NCBI GenBank assembly: GCA_963818445.1 | Contig: CAWFSG010000003.1 | Span: 1 to 64,000, forward strand | Origin: Prado023 sp963818445 | GTDB taxonomy: Bacteria; Actinomycetota; Actinomycetes; S36-B12; CAIYMF01 | DNA length: 64,000 nt | Reading direction: 5' to 3' | Shown here: positions 24,709-34,286 of the stretch, in pieces | Numbering within the stretch: the stretch's first letter is position 1 | Layout of the letters: every line of letters begins with the position of its first letter | Notes under the pieces: generated by a model | Told to the model about the DNA's origin: nothing | Database searches by the model: none | The model's input: only the letters and a program-made list of their open reading frames with translations | Position numbers and translations under genes: made by a program

Positions 24709-26738
24709 TACCCCGCAGTCACGGTCGGCGCCGCAACTGGTGCCGTGGCGTCCACGCCCCACTTGGCCAGTTGTGCGTCGACTGCGGCTTGGGCGTCGGC
24801 GTACTGCTGGTCGATGACGCGCATCTCGGCCCACGTGAGCTCGCGTTCGGCGAGGACCCGGTTGAGCTCGGCGATGGTGGCGTCGTCGGCGGGCAGGTCG
24901 TAGGCCACGGAGGTGAACCGGGCCAGGCTTGCCCGGTAGTCATGGCCGTTGGCCACGAACTGCCCGGGGATCACGTTCATCGCGTTCTTCACGTCGATGA
25001 ACGTGATCAGGAACGTGATGTAGGGCCGCCACGCGGTCTCCTTGGGCACCCCGGGTTCGCGGGTCTCGGGCGGGCCCATCCAGACGGGGGCCTGGACCGC
25101 GAGCGGGAACCAGAACTTGGGCATCGAGTCGTTGTGGTGGGTCAGGAAGAAGTACCGGGCGCGGGCCTGCACGTCCTCGGGCAGGGCGAGGAACTCCTGG
25201 TAGTTGTCGACCTCGACGATCTCGCCGTCGGGGTCCATGGCCGTCGGGTCCGAGAGCCACTTCTGCCGGAACTTCGTGGCCGCCGGGGTGCCCAGGAACA
25301 GCCCGCGGTCGATACCCACCCGGTGCAATCCCTCGGTGCCCTCCTCGGCGAACACATCCTCCGAGGTCTGCGCGCCCAGGGATTCACCGAAGATGTGCAA
25401 CCGGGGTCGCTGCTCCTCCGGGATCGCGGCCAGCCGCCACTTCAGGGCGTGCAGGAACGCGTTGTTCTGGTCGATGCCGATCCCGACCCGGAACAACGAC
25501 AACGGGGACGGGCGCAGCGAGTACTGCATCGCCACGCACGCGATGTCCCCGCGGGTCAGGAACTCCAACGACTCCGCGGTCACGTAGTTCAGGTACCCGG
25601 TGCCCGTCGGGGACATGAACACGATGTGCTTGCGCTCGAACGCCCCCAACGTCTCCAGCTCCCGCATCGCCATATCCGCGCGCTCGCTGGTCGTGGCCCT
25701 GGTCTCCAACCCGACGAACACCCGGATCGGCGGCTTGGCCGGCCCACCCATCACCGCCTCGATCTCCTGCACCGTCAGGGCCATGTTCACGAACCGGCGA
25801 CCCTCCCGGCCGATCGTGTCCAACGGGACCGCACTGCGCGGACCCGCGGAGACGTACTCCGAGGTGGGGGCGTTGGAGTAGGCCGCCTCCACCGCATCCC
25901 CCGTGGTCTCCGCCGAGGCGAACACGTGCTGCAGACCCTTGAACCCGGCGAACCCCAACAACCCGAGGGCCGTGGCATGCCCCACCGGGCGACCGATCAG
26001 CTCCAAGCGCGGGTTCATCGAGGTCAGCACCGAACCCACCCCACCGGCGAACATCTTCTCGCCCTTGGCCGCCACGAACAGGGCCACCGAGACACCGGCC
26101 CCGATGCCCACAGCCTTGCCGACGGCCACACCCTGCGAGTCGTCGAGCGCCTCACCCTCGGCGTCGTGGGTCACGCCCTCGGCGACCATCCTCGTGCGCA
26201 GCCGGTGGTACTGCCACGCCGCCAGACCGGCACCCAACGGCAACGCGACCGGGGCGTTGCGCGTCCACGACCGCTGGTCGCCACCCACGCCCTCGAACAG
26301 CATGTCCGCCGTGACGATGATCGCCCCGGCCATCCCACCCACGGCCAGGCGCCAGCTGAACGTCCGACCCCACGCCCGGGCGATCGGCTCGTCCTTGCGC
26401 TGGGCCAGGAACCGCTGCGCCGCCACACCGATCCCCATCGCGGCCACGTCACCAGCCAGGATCACCCCGCGCTGGGTCATCCGCCGCTCCGCGGAGTCCG
26501 GACCCTGCCCGGCCACCCGCAGCGCCACCGACTCGATCACCGACTGCGACGTCGCCGTCAGACCGTAGTTCAACGCCGACGAGACCCCGGTGATGATCGC
26601 CTGATCCGAGGTCGTGCGCGGCATCAGCCCACGACTGAACGACCGACCCACGACCGTCGACCCCGCCAGGATCCCCGCACGCTCCGCCACACCCAGACCC
26701 GCACGGGCCTCGAAGAACTTCCCCACCACACCAGCCAT
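24708..26738 (-). CDS. Alpha/beta-hydrolase, PF10081 family, membrane-anchored
   Basis: 676 residues. The N-terminal ~300 residues are hydrophobic with several likely membrane helices (for example GVILAGDVAAMGIGVAAQRF and AVGGMAGAIIVTADMLF). The C-terminal half is an alpha/beta hydrolase with nucleophile elbow IFGESLGAQ and VFVGLETRATTSERADMAMR, matching Abhydrolase_9 (PF10081), a mainly actinobacterial family of unknown substrate. ATG 26738 has GGAAGAG upstream; the extra 40 codons before it are not family-like. A shorter paralogue of the same domain order is encoded at 30432-32171. Confidence 0.85.
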   Translation of the reverse strand: MAGVVGKFFEARAGLGVAERAGILAGSTVVGRSFSRGLMPRTTSDQAIITGVSSALNYGLTATSQSVIESVALRVAGQGPDSAERRMTQRGVILAGDVAAMGIGVAAQRFLAQRKDEPIARAWGRTFSWRLAVGGMAGAIIVTADMLFEGVGGDQRSWTRNAPVALPLGAGLAAWQYHRLRTRMVAEGVTHDAEGEALDDSQGVAVGKAVGIGAGVSVALFVAAKGEKMFAGGVGSVLTSMNPRLELIGRPVGHATALGLLGFAGFKGLQHVFASAETTGDAVEAAYSNAPTSEYVSAGPRSAVPLDTIGREGRRFVNMALTVQEIEAVMGGPAKPPIRVFVGLETRATTSERADMAMRELETLGAFERKHIVFMSPTGTGYLNYVTAESLEFLTRGDIACVAMQYSLRPSPLSLFRVGIGIDQNNAFLHALKWRLAAIPEEQRPRLHIFGESLGAQTSEDVFAEEGTEGLHRVGIDRGLFLGTPAATKFRQKWLSDPTAMDPDGEIVEVDNYQEFLALPEDVQARARYFFLTHHNDSMPKFWFPLAVQAPVWMGPPETREPGVPKETAWRPYITFLITFIDVKNAMNVIPGQFVANGHDYRASLARFTSVAYDLPADDATIAELNRVLAERELTWAEMRVIDQQYADAQAAVDAQLAKWGVDATAPVAAPTVTAG

Positions 26739-26827
26739 GACTCTTCCTTCGTCAATCAGGGATCCGGGCCTGCCGCCATGTCTCCACGCGCTCGACGCTA
26801 CTGCGCTCGACCGCGCTCTGTGCAGTA

Positions 26828-26859
26828 GGTGGCGCCCCCCACATCGGGGAAGCGCCACC
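26828..26859 (-). terminator. Intrinsic terminator-like hairpin after the SHOCT gene
   Basis: GGTGGCGC (26828-26835) and GCGCCACC (26852-26859) form a perfect 8-bp stem, extended by C/G pairing inside the loop. It lies 18 bases past the SHOCT gene stop and before the hydrolase start, so it probably separates the two transcripts. Confidence 0.55.
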
Positions 26860-26876
26860 CACTCGTGCTCAGTGGG

Positions 26877-27188
26877 CTAGATGCCCAGCGCCTTGGCCTT
26901 GGCCGAGGCGAACTCCTCGTCGCTGAGGATCCCCTGCGCGTGCAGCGCTGCCAACTGGTTGATCTTCTCCACAGTCGGGTCCACCTCAGGCGCCGGCGGA
27001 GCGGCGTACTGCTGCGGCGGCGGGGCGTACTGCTGGGGCGGCGGCGCGTACTGCTGCTGCTGGTAGGCGGCAGCCTGTGCGGCCTGCTGGTCCTTCGCAG
27101 CCCACTTCTGCTGCTGGTGGTGGTTCACCGCACCGGCGGTTCCCACGACTGCTGCTGTGCGGGCAACCCCGCGGACGAGTCCTGGCAT
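26877..27188 (-). CDS. SHOCT domain protein
   Basis: 103 residues: a short hydrophobic start (GVARTAAVVGTAGAV), a Gln/Pro/Tyr-rich linker with QQYAPPP repeats, and a C-terminal SHOCT helix pair (KINQLAALHAQGILSDEEFA, then AKAKALGI). SHOCT is a short oligomerisation domain often found in actinobacterial envelope or stress proteins. It follows the DUF6325-like gene by 11 bases, the usual partner order for this pair, so the two are co-transcribed. Confidence 0.88.
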   Translation of the reverse strand: MPGLVRGVARTAAVVGTAGAVNHHQQQKWAAKDQQAAQAAAYQQQQYAPPPQQYAPPPQQYAAPPAPEVDPTVEKINQLAALHAQGILSDEEFASAKAKALGI

Positions 27189-27199
27189 GTCTGTACCTC

Positions 27200-27667
27200 T
27201 CAGCTCTCGATCTCGGGGTCTTCGGCTGCCTCAAGTGCGGCGATGACGTCAGTGACGGGGATCCGGTCGAACGCGACGACCTGCCCACCGGCCCGCAACA
27301 TGGCGGCGGCGAACGGCGCTGCCCACGTGTTCTCGTACATGATGATGGCCGCGGCGGCGCCGGGCTGCAGGATCGCGCCGACGGTGTCGAAGTCGTCCTG
27401 GCCCAGGACGTCGGAACTCCAGCCGCTGACGAGGTCCCACACACCACCCTCGGCGTCGAGGTCCTCCACCGACAGGCTCACGAAACTGCCGTCATCGTTG
27501 GCCTTGATGACCACGGCGTCGATGATGCGGATCGTGCCCTTGGCCACCAGGTCCAGCAGGATCGGCAGACCCTCACCAGAGAATTTCGCGTCCGCGAACT
27601 CGATGACAACCACGTCGACGGGACCGACTTCGATCCCTCCGGCACTTTCGATCTGAGCTTCAGTCAC
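27200..27667 (-). CDS. DUF6325/DUF1269-like protein
   Basis: 155 residues from GTG 27667, which follows AAAGGG; a longer frame to 27850 adds basic, non-homologous residues. The core VGPVDVVVIEFADAKFSG, then VAKGTIRIIDAVVIKANDDG and GAAAAIIMYENTWAAPFAAA, is the pattern of DUF1269/DUF6325 membrane-associated proteins, here without clear membrane helices. It is first in a two-gene operon with the SHOCT protein. Function unknown; such pairs are frequently stress-induced. Confidence 0.8.
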   Translation of the reverse strand: MTEAQIESAGGIEVGPVDVVVIEFADAKFSGEGLPILLDLVAKGTIRIIDAVVIKANDDGSFVSLSVEDLDAEGGVWDLVSGWSSDVLGQDDFDTVGAILQPGAAAAIIMYENTWAAPFAAAMLRAGGQVVAFDRIPVTDVIAALEAAEDPEIES

Positions 27668-27790
27668 AGCGTGACCCTTTCCCGTGTCTCCGACCGGGAC
27701 CCTCCCGGACGGCGCATTCGACAACGCTGGAAACCCTACAAGGAACGGCCGGTAGCGTCGCGTCGACGTCGGGGCGAACCGCCCTGACCG

Positions 27791-27796
27791 TAGTCT
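27791..27796 (+). promoter_or_regulatory. -10 element, leaderless start of 27805
   Basis: TAGTCT, 8 nt before the ATG at 27805. Confidence 0.5.
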
Positions 27797-27804
27797 GGCC
27801 CCCC

Positions 27805-28455
27805 ATGGACGCAGCGTCGGTGGCAACCCTCCTGTTGATGGCGCTCGCACTGGCTGCGCAGCCGTGGTCCGTGCTGGCCGGCATCATCCTGGTCGCCACG
27901 CGCGGCGGGTTGGCCAAGGAGGTCGCCTACGTCGTGGGCTGGATCGCGGCCCTCTCGGCCGTGATGGCCATCACCGTGGCCATGGCCCCGGACACACCGA
28001 GCGCCTCGGGCTCGACAGCCACGGCCGCGGCGGAGATCGGCCTGGGACTGCTGCTTGCCGGCTTCCTGGCGGTCCGGTGGCGCAGGACCACGGGGACCAC
28101 CGCCCCGACACCCTCGTGGATGGGTCGCCTGGACACCATGCCCTGGATCCTCGCGCTGGTCCTCGGGGCGTTCCTGCCGAACTACTTCATCGTCGTGGCC
28201 GCCGCGACGGAGATGCTCCAGGTCGGCCTGACCGGGGCCTCCCTGGCCGTGGTGGGCGTCGTCTTCGTCCTGGTGGCCTCCTTGGGCGTCGCCGCCCCGC
28301 TGGCCGTGCTCGTGGCCCGGCGCGACCAGGCACCCGCCGTGTACTCCGGGTGGCGCACCTGGATCCTGGCGAACAATCGGACGGTGACCTACGGGATGGG
28401 TGCGGTCGTCGCGGTCGTCCTCGTCCTCAAGGGGCTGTGGAGCCTGGCCAGCTGA
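27805..28455 (+). CDS. GAP/LysE-like membrane transporter
   Basis: 216 residues with six likely membrane helices (about 3-25, 38-60, 72-90, 110-135, 143-168 and 188-210). The layout AALSAVMAITVAMAPD then a variable basic loop and LVLGAFLPNYFIVVAAATEM fits the GAP family (Sap/LysE superfamily) that exports small molecules or glycopeptidolipids in mycobacteria. Its cargo here is unknown. It is monocistronic and faces the DUF389 gene, which converges. Confidence 0.75.
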   Translation: MDAASVATLLLMALALAAQPWSVLAGIILVATRGGLAKEVAYVVGWIAALSAVMAITVAMAPDTPSASGSTATAAAEIGLGLLLAGFLAVRWRRTTGTTAPTPSWMGRLDTMPWILALVLGAFLPNYFIVVAAATEMLQVGLTGASLAVVGVVFVLVASLGVAAPLAVLVARRDQAPAVYSGWRTWILANNRTVTYGMGAVVAVVLVLKGLWSLAS

Positions 28456-28483
28456 GCGGCCCTCAGGCGGCATCCCGCGGCGG

Positions 28484-29482
28484 TCACCTGCCGGGGAACT
28501 CCTTCGTCCCACCGATCACCAGGGTGACCCGCGTGTCCACGGAGCCGAGCCCAGCCGCGTCGAGGTCGGCGCGCAGGGCATCGGCATCGGCCTCCGGCGC
28601 AGAACCCAGCGCCTGGATCACCAGGGCGCCCTGCTGGTAGGCCACCTTCGCGATGATCCAGCCCTCCTGCTCAGCCCATTGCTCGGCCACGGGTTGAGCC
28701 TTGGTCACGACCTGCTGCTCGTAGGCGGCCAGCAGGTGCCCCAGGCCAGTGGCAGGGCGATCACCAGGACGGCACCGACGACCACGGCCAGGGTGCGCTT
28801 GGAGAACGCAGCGAATCGGCCGACCCGATTCAGCAATCGCGTGGCGGACCCGGAAGAACAGCAGCACGACAGTCCCGGTTGCGATGATCGCGGCCACGTT
28901 GGTCGAGAACAGCAGCAGGGCCCCCAGCGCCTCGCCGGGCGCGCCCGACTCGAGGGTCAGTCCCACGACCGCCAGCGGTGGGACCAGGGAGATCGCGATC
29001 GCGACGCCCGGCAGGGTGTCGGACACGTCGGAGCGGACCAGGGCGAACGCCCCCACCACCCCGGTGGCCAGCGCTGCAGTCAGGTCGATGAGCTTGGGGC
29101 TGACCCGGCCGGCGACCTGGGTGTTGGTGGCCGCAACGACGTCATTGGCGTGCAGGGCGCCGATCAGGTAGCCGATCGCCACGACGACCATGGCGCCGGC
29201 GAGCACGAGGCCCATGTTGTGCAGCAGGTGCTTGCGATCGGCCAGCACCAGCGCCAGCGCGGTGCCCAGGATCGGGGTCATCAGGGGAGCCACGATCATG
29301 GCGCCGATCACCGTGGCGGTGGAGTCGGCCACCACGCCGGCGGAGGCGATGATGGCGGCGAGGACCAGCAGGACCCAGAACGCCGACATCTTCCTGGCGC
29401 TGTCCCGGCTGGCCGTGATGTAGAGCCGGTCCTCCATCCGGTCGACGTCGGCCACCGTCACGTTCCTGCCCAGATCGATCAT
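28484..29482 (-). CDS. DUF389 membrane protein, compensated double frameshift
   Basis: 332 residues. Conserved DUF389 segments are SAGVVADSTATVIGAMIVAP and LSPLMTPI-like APLMTPILGTALALVLADRK, followed by several helices to residue 210. The open frame then reads about 30 Arg/Gly/Pro-rich residues. Between 28837 and about 28744 the next frame reads NRVGRFAAFSKRT and a hydrophobic helix VVVGAVLVIALPLA, so one extra base near 28837 and one missing base near 28744 hide a membrane helix. The C-terminal domain (AAYEQQVVTKAQPVAEQWAE onward) is back in frame. Function unknown; ATG 29482 lies 6 nt after TAGCCT. Confidence 0.8.
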   Translation of the reverse strand: MIDLGRNVTVADVDRMEDRLYITASRDSARKMSAFWVLLVLAAIIASAGVVADSTATVIGAMIVAPLMTPILGTALALVLADRKHLLHNMGLVLAGAMVVVAIGYLIGALHANDVVAATNTQVAGRVSPKLIDLTAALATGVVGAFALVRSDVSDTLPGVAIAISLVPPLAVVGLTLESGAPGEALGALLLFSTNVAAIIATGTVVLLFFRVRHAIAESGRPIRCVLQAHPGRGRRCRPGDRPATGLGHLLAAYEQQVVTKAQPVAEQWAEQEGWIIAKVAYQQGALVIQALGSAPEADADALRADLDAAGLGSVDTRVTLVIGGTKEFPGR

Positions 29483-29488
29483 CGCCAC

Positions 29489-29494
29489 AGGCTA
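29489..29494 (-). promoter_or_regulatory. -10 element, leaderless start of 29482
   Basis: TAGCCT on the minus strand, 6 nt before the ATG at 29482; it favours this ATG over the GTG at 29488. Confidence 0.5.
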
Positions 29495-29542
29495 GGGGTC
29501 CGACGCCCAGCCGCACGGATCTGCGATGCCCGGGGAATTGGG

Positions 29543-29548
29543 TACCCT
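29543..29548 (+). promoter_or_regulatory. -10 element, leaderless start of 29555
   Basis: TACCCT, 6 nt before the ATG at 29555. Confidence 0.5.
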
Positions 29549-29554
29549 CTGCGC

Positions 29555-30419
29555 ATGAATCTCGCGCTGCTGGCAGCGGCCGGCATCGCGGTCAGCTACG
29601 GCCTGGCCACGGTACTGCAGTCAGTGGGCGCCAAGAGCACCGAGAGCAGCGCAGGGCCTGGACCCCGGGCTGATGGTGCGCCTGCTGCGCTCGGTGCCCT
29701 ACCTCATCGGACTCGCCCTCGACGGCGCCGGGTTCATCCTCACCGTGGTCGCCCTTCAGAGCCTTCCGCTGTTCGTCGTGGAGGCGTTCACCGCCGGCGC
29801 CCTGGCCGTCACCGCGGTCGCGGCGGCGGCCTGGTTGAAGGTCCCGCTGTCCCGCGGGGAATGGGCCGGGGTCGCTGCCGTGGTCGCCGGGTTGGTGGCG
29901 CTCGGCCTGTCCGCAGGCGCCGACGAGGAGGTCGCGCTGAGCACCTGGCAGAAGTGGCTCCCCCTCGTGGTGGGGATCGGGCTGCTGCTGCTGACCTTCC
30001 TCGGGGCGAAGCTCGGCGGGCGCCTCGGCGTGACTGTCCTGGGGGCCCTCGCCGGCTTCGGCTTCGGACTGGTCGGGATCGCGACCCGCACGCTCGAGAG
30101 CCCGATCACCGTCACCGGCCTGCTCACCGACCCCTCGGCCTACGGGATCGTCGTCGCCGGGGGCGTTGCCCTGCTCGCGCTGGCGACCGCGCTGCAGCGG
30201 GGCGGGGTGACCCAGGCGACCGCTGCGATGGTGGTGGCCGAGACCGTGATCCCGTCGGGCATCGGGCTGGCCTTCCTGGGCGACCGGATCAGGCCCGGCT
30301 ACGAGGTCGTCGCCGGAGTCGGACTGCTGGTCGCGATCGCCGGGGCCGTGGCGCTGTCCCGACTCGGGGAGATCCCGGAGTCCGAATCCGACGGGCTCAT
30401 GGAGCCCACGCCCGCCTGA
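29555..30419 (+). CDS. DMT/EamA-like membrane protein, one frameshift
   Basis: Reconstructed at about 287 residues with nine or ten membrane helices, beginning MNLALLAAAGIAVSYGLATV. The frame moves +1 in the GGG run 29654-29656; removing one G restores SSAGLDPGLMVRLLRSVPYL. The pattern of paired helices (VEAFTAGALAVTAVAAAAWL, then GVGLLVAIAGAVALSRLGEI) suits the drug/metabolite transporter superfamily. Substrate unknown. The next gene starts 12 bases downstream, so it is probably co-transcribed with the PF10081 hydrolase. Confidence 0.75.
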
Positions 30420-30431
30420 GAAGGGAACACC

Positions 30432-32171
30432 ATGAGCACCGAGGTCACCTCTCCGCCCCAGGGCGGCCCCGAGACGGGGCCACCAGGGGCCGCGCGCCGC
30501 GCTCGGCGCATCTTCAACCTCACGTTCTCCCGCACGGGGCTCACAGTGGCGGCGTTCTTCTTCGCCCTCTCACTGCTGCCCTCGCTGCTGCCCCGGGCGC
30601 CCTACATCCAGGGAGTCGTCTCGGGCGTCACGCTGATGCTCGGCTACGGCCTGGGCGCAGGTGGGCAAGCCGTCTGGGACTACCTGGAGATCCCCAAGCT
30701 TCGCGGCCGGGCCCGCACCATCGTGCTGGGGATCCTCGTGGTGCTCATCGCATGGATGACGGTCCAGGGCGTGTGGAAGCAGGTCGGCTGGCAGAACGAC
30801 ATCCGCCAGCTGTTCGGGATGGAGTCGGTCAGCCCGACCGTCTGGCCGGTGATCCTGCTGACGACCGTCGCCGTGTCCGCACTGATCCTCATCGTGTCGC
30901 GGTCGCTTCGCGTGCTGCTCGGCAAGGTGGCCCACTGGTTGGGCCGGCACCTGCCCCGCCGCCTGGCGTGGGTCCTGGGCGTCACCGGGTTGCTGCTGCT
31001 GTTCTGGGTGCTGCTGACCGGTGTCCTGGTCAAGGGGTTCTTCGCCGGCGCCAACGTCATGTTCTCAGTGCGCGACGGCGACACCCCGCCGACGGTGTCC
31101 CAGCCCATGGGCCCGGAGCGCTCCGGCAGCCCGGCGTCGTTGGCCTCGTGGGACACCCTCGGCCGACAGGGCCGGATCTTCACCGGCTGGGGTCCGGGGG
31201 TCGAGCAGATCAACGGGTTCTCCGGGGGTGGGGCCAAGGAACCGATCCGGGCCTACGTGGGGCTCAAGTCGGCCGAGACCCTGCAGGAGCGCGCGGACCT
31301 CCTGCTCGCCGAGCTGAAGCGGTCCGGTGCGTTCGACCGCGAGGTCCTGGTGGTGGCCACCACGACCGGAACCGGGTTCCTCGACCCGCGCGGGGTGGAC
31401 CCGGTCGAGTACGCCTTCAACGGCGACACCGCGATCGCCGGCGTGCAGTACTCCTACCTGCCCAGCTGGCTGTCGCTGCTCGCCGACAAGCAGGCGGTCC
31501 GGGAGACCTCCCGGGTCGTGTTCGACACGGTGCACGGGTACTGGGCGACGCTGCCCGAGGAGTCCCGGCCCAAGCTCTACCTGTACGGCCTGTCGCTCGG
31601 GTCCTACGGCGTGGGCAGCGTGCTGAACTCGATCAGCATCGTCAATGAGCCGATCGACGGGGCCCTGATGTCCGGCCCCCCCTTCGTCAACGAGCTGCAC
31701 AAGGAGATCGTGGCCACCCGGGATCCCGGCACCCCGCCCTGGCAGCCGATCTACCGCGAGGGGCGCACGGTGCGCTTCACCGCCGAGCAGAGCGGTTTCG
31801 CCAAGACCCCGGGCCCGTGGGGGCCGAGCCGTCTGGTCTACCTGCAGCACAACTCCGATCCAGTCGTGTTCTTCTCCCCGGACCTGGCCTTCCAGGTGCC
31901 GGACTGGCTCAAGCCGGGGCAGCGTGGTCCGGACATCTCCACGGAGATGGGCTGGTTCCCGCTGGTGACGATGTGGCAGGTTGCCCTCGACCTGCCGGGC
32001 GCGGGCAACGTGCCGTGGGGCTTCGGCCACATGTACACCTACCGCTCCAACCTGGAGTCCTGGGTGCAGGTCACCCAGCCCGAGGGCTGGACGACGGCGA
32101 AGACCGACAAGCTGGTGACCATCCTCGACGCCCAGCCCGACTACGACGCGGTCGAGGTTCCCAGCTCCTGA
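30432..32171 (+). CDS. Alpha/beta-hydrolase, PF10081 family, membrane-anchored
   Basis: 579 residues. Four or five N-terminal membrane helices (about 38-58, 66-86, 100-118, 138-158 and 183-205) are followed by an extracytoplasmic hydrolase domain with nucleophile elbow YGLSLGSYG (Ser about residue 388) and an acidic/His end (WGFGHMYTYRSNLESW). Same family as 24708-26738: PIRAYVGLKSAETLQERADL aligns with the IRVFVGLETRATTSERADM region there. AAGGGA precedes ATG 30432. The two are diverged paralogues 4 kb apart on opposite strands. Substrate unknown; envelope lipid turnover is possible. Confidence 0.88.
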   Translation: MSTEVTSPPQGGPETGPPGAARRARRIFNLTFSRTGLTVAAFFFALSLLPSLLPRAPYIQGVVSGVTLMLGYGLGAGGQAVWDYLEIPKLRGRARTIVLGILVVLIAWMTVQGVWKQVGWQNDIRQLFGMESVSPTVWPVILLTTVAVSALILIVSRSLRVLLGKVAHWLGRHLPRRLAWVLGVTGLLLLFWVLLTGVLVKGFFAGANVMFSVRDGDTPPTVSQPMGPERSGSPASLASWDTLGRQGRIFTGWGPGVEQINGFSGGGAKEPIRAYVGLKSAETLQERADLLLAELKRSGAFDREVLVVATTTGTGFLDPRGVDPVEYAFNGDTAIAGVQYSYLPSWLSLLADKQAVRETSRVVFDTVHGYWATLPEESRPKLYLYGLSLGSYGVGSVLNSISIVNEPIDGALMSGPPFVNELHKEIVATRDPGTPPWQPIYREGRTVRFTAEQSGFAKTPGPWGPSRLVYLQHNSDPVVFFSPDLAFQVPDWLKPGQRGPDISTEMGWFPLVTMWQVALDLPGAGNVPWGFGHMYTYRSNLESWVQVTQPEGWTTAKTDKLVTILDAQPDYDAVEVPSS

Positions 32172-32205
32172 GCCTCAGCGCTCCTGGGCCTCAGTGCTCC
32201 TGGGC
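32163..32205. repeat. 16-bp direct repeats over the hydrolase stop
   Basis: GCTCCTG begins at 32163, 32179 and 32195, giving three 16-base units that run through the stop codon into the intergenic region. A local duplication. Confidence 0.55.
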
Positions 32206-32325
32206 CAACCTCCGTCTTTCCACGACATCACCTTCGGGGGGCTGGGGAGGGGGGCGTCTGGCCACGGGAGGGCGGGAGTGGCATTGTCCTGATAGCGGGA
32301 CTCAGCCGGCACGAGGGAGACGACC

Positions 32326-33468
32326 ATGGTTCAGCTCAGGCTCGGGGTGCTCTCGACGTCCAGCAAGGAGAACGAGTTCCGACTGCCGATCCATCCGCAC
32401 CACATCGAGCGGATCGACGCGGACCTGCGGGCGCGCATGGTCCTCGAGCGTGGGTACGGCCAACAGTTCGGCGTCTCCGACGAGCACCTCACGTCCCTGG
32501 TCGCCGGGATGGCTGCCCGTGATGAGGTCATCGCCGGCACCGACATCGTGCTGCTGCCCAAGCCGACGCTGCACGACCTGAGGGAACTCCATGAGGGCCA
32601 GGTGCTCTGGGGATGGCCGCATGCGGTGCAGGACCCGGACCTCACCCAGATCGCGATCGACAAGCGCCTGACCCTGATCGCCTGGGAGGCCATGAACCAC
32701 TGGACCCCGTCGGGAGACTTCATGGTGCACGTCTTCCACATGAACAACGAGATGGCCGGCTACTGCTCGGTGCTGCACGCGATGACCCTGATCGGCTCGA
32801 CCGGGCACTACGGACGCCAGTTGAAGGCGGTCGTCATCGGGTTCGGCAACACCGCGCGCGGGGCGATCACAGCCCTGCAGGCCCTGGGGGTCCACGACAT
32901 CACTGTGCTGACCATGCGCAACGTCACGGCTGTGGCCTCGCCCATCCCCTCGGTCGTGATCGAGCACCTCGACCGCACCGAGGAGGACCCCACCCGGACC
33001 GTGGTCCTCACGCCGGACGGCTCAGTGCCGTCGGCGGCATTCCTGGCCCAGCACGACATCGTCGTCAACTGCGTCCTGCAGGACACCGACGCCCCGCTCA
33101 TGTTCGTCTCCGAGGACGAGCTGGGCGCCTTCGCGCCGGGCGCCCTGCTGGTCGACGTGTCGTGCGACCTGGGGATGGGGTTCGACTTCGCCCGGCCGAC
33201 CTCCTTCGAGGAGCCCATGCTCACTGTCGGGGACGGCGTGGCCTACTACGGCGTGGACCACAGCCCCAGCTACCTGTGGAACAGCGCCACGTGGGGCATC
33301 AGCGAGGCGCTCATCCCGTTCCTGCGCCCAGTGATGGACGGTGCAGCGGCCTGGGACGCCGACACCACCCTCAGCAGGGCGATCGAGATCCGCGACGGGG
33401 TCGTCGCCAACCCGAAGATCCTGTCGTTCCAGGGCCGCTCCGGGGAGCACCCCCATCCCCGCTTCTGA
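32326..33468 (+). CDS. N5-(carboxyethyl)ornithine synthase-like dehydrogenase
   Basis: 380 residues, AlaDH/PNT superfamily. The N-terminal domain has KENEFRLPIHPHHIERI, a substrate-site Arg-containing segment. The Rossmann domain starts KAVVIGFGNTARGAITALQA (about 167-186), and DVSCDLGMGFDFARPTSFEE lies later. The layout matches CEOS-type enzymes that reductively condense pyruvate with ornithine or lysine using NADPH, more than classical alanine dehydrogenase. GAGGGAG precedes ATG 32326. It stands alone. Product assignment is by family resemblance; ornithine versus lysine cannot be told. Confidence 0.75.
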   Translation: MVQLRLGVLSTSSKENEFRLPIHPHHIERIDADLRARMVLERGYGQQFGVSDEHLTSLVAGMAARDEVIAGTDIVLLPKPTLHDLRELHEGQVLWGWPHAVQDPDLTQIAIDKRLTLIAWEAMNHWTPSGDFMVHVFHMNNEMAGYCSVLHAMTLIGSTGHYGRQLKAVVIGFGNTARGAITALQALGVHDITVLTMRNVTAVASPIPSVVIEHLDRTEEDPTRTVVLTPDGSVPSAAFLAQHDIVVNCVLQDTDAPLMFVSEDELGAFAPGALLVDVSCDLGMGFDFARPTSFEEPMLTVGDGVAYYGVDHSPSYLWNSATWGISEALIPFLRPVMDGAAAWDADTTLSRAIEIRDGVVANPKILSFQGRSGEHPHPRF

Positions 33469-33482
33469 GCCCCGGTGGCCGC

Positions 33483-34160
<678 letters not shown>

Positions 34161-34273
34161 CTCGCCTCCGATCGCCCCGGATCACGCTACTCCAGCGGGT
34201 CGGACTCGAGACGCCGGCGCATCCGCCGGTCGGGCCACGCGGCCGTGTCTCGCACTGCGCGATCGCTCCCGGC

Positions 34274-34279
34274 TAGGGT
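34274..34279 (+). promoter_or_regulatory. -10 element, leaderless start of 34287
   Basis: TAGGGT, 7 nt before the ATG at 34287. Confidence 0.55.
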
Positions 34280-34286
34280 CGCAGCC

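Noticed and set aside
24489..26828. 779-residue plus-strand ORF opposite the PF10081 hydrolase
   Set aside because: Arg/His/Gly-rich antisense frame of a high-GC gene, with no start signal or domain.
28400..31648. 1082-residue plus-strand ORF
   Set aside because: It runs through antisense of DUF389 and then out of frame over the DMT and hydrolase genes. Only the short part from 29555 is real, as the start of the DMT-like protein.
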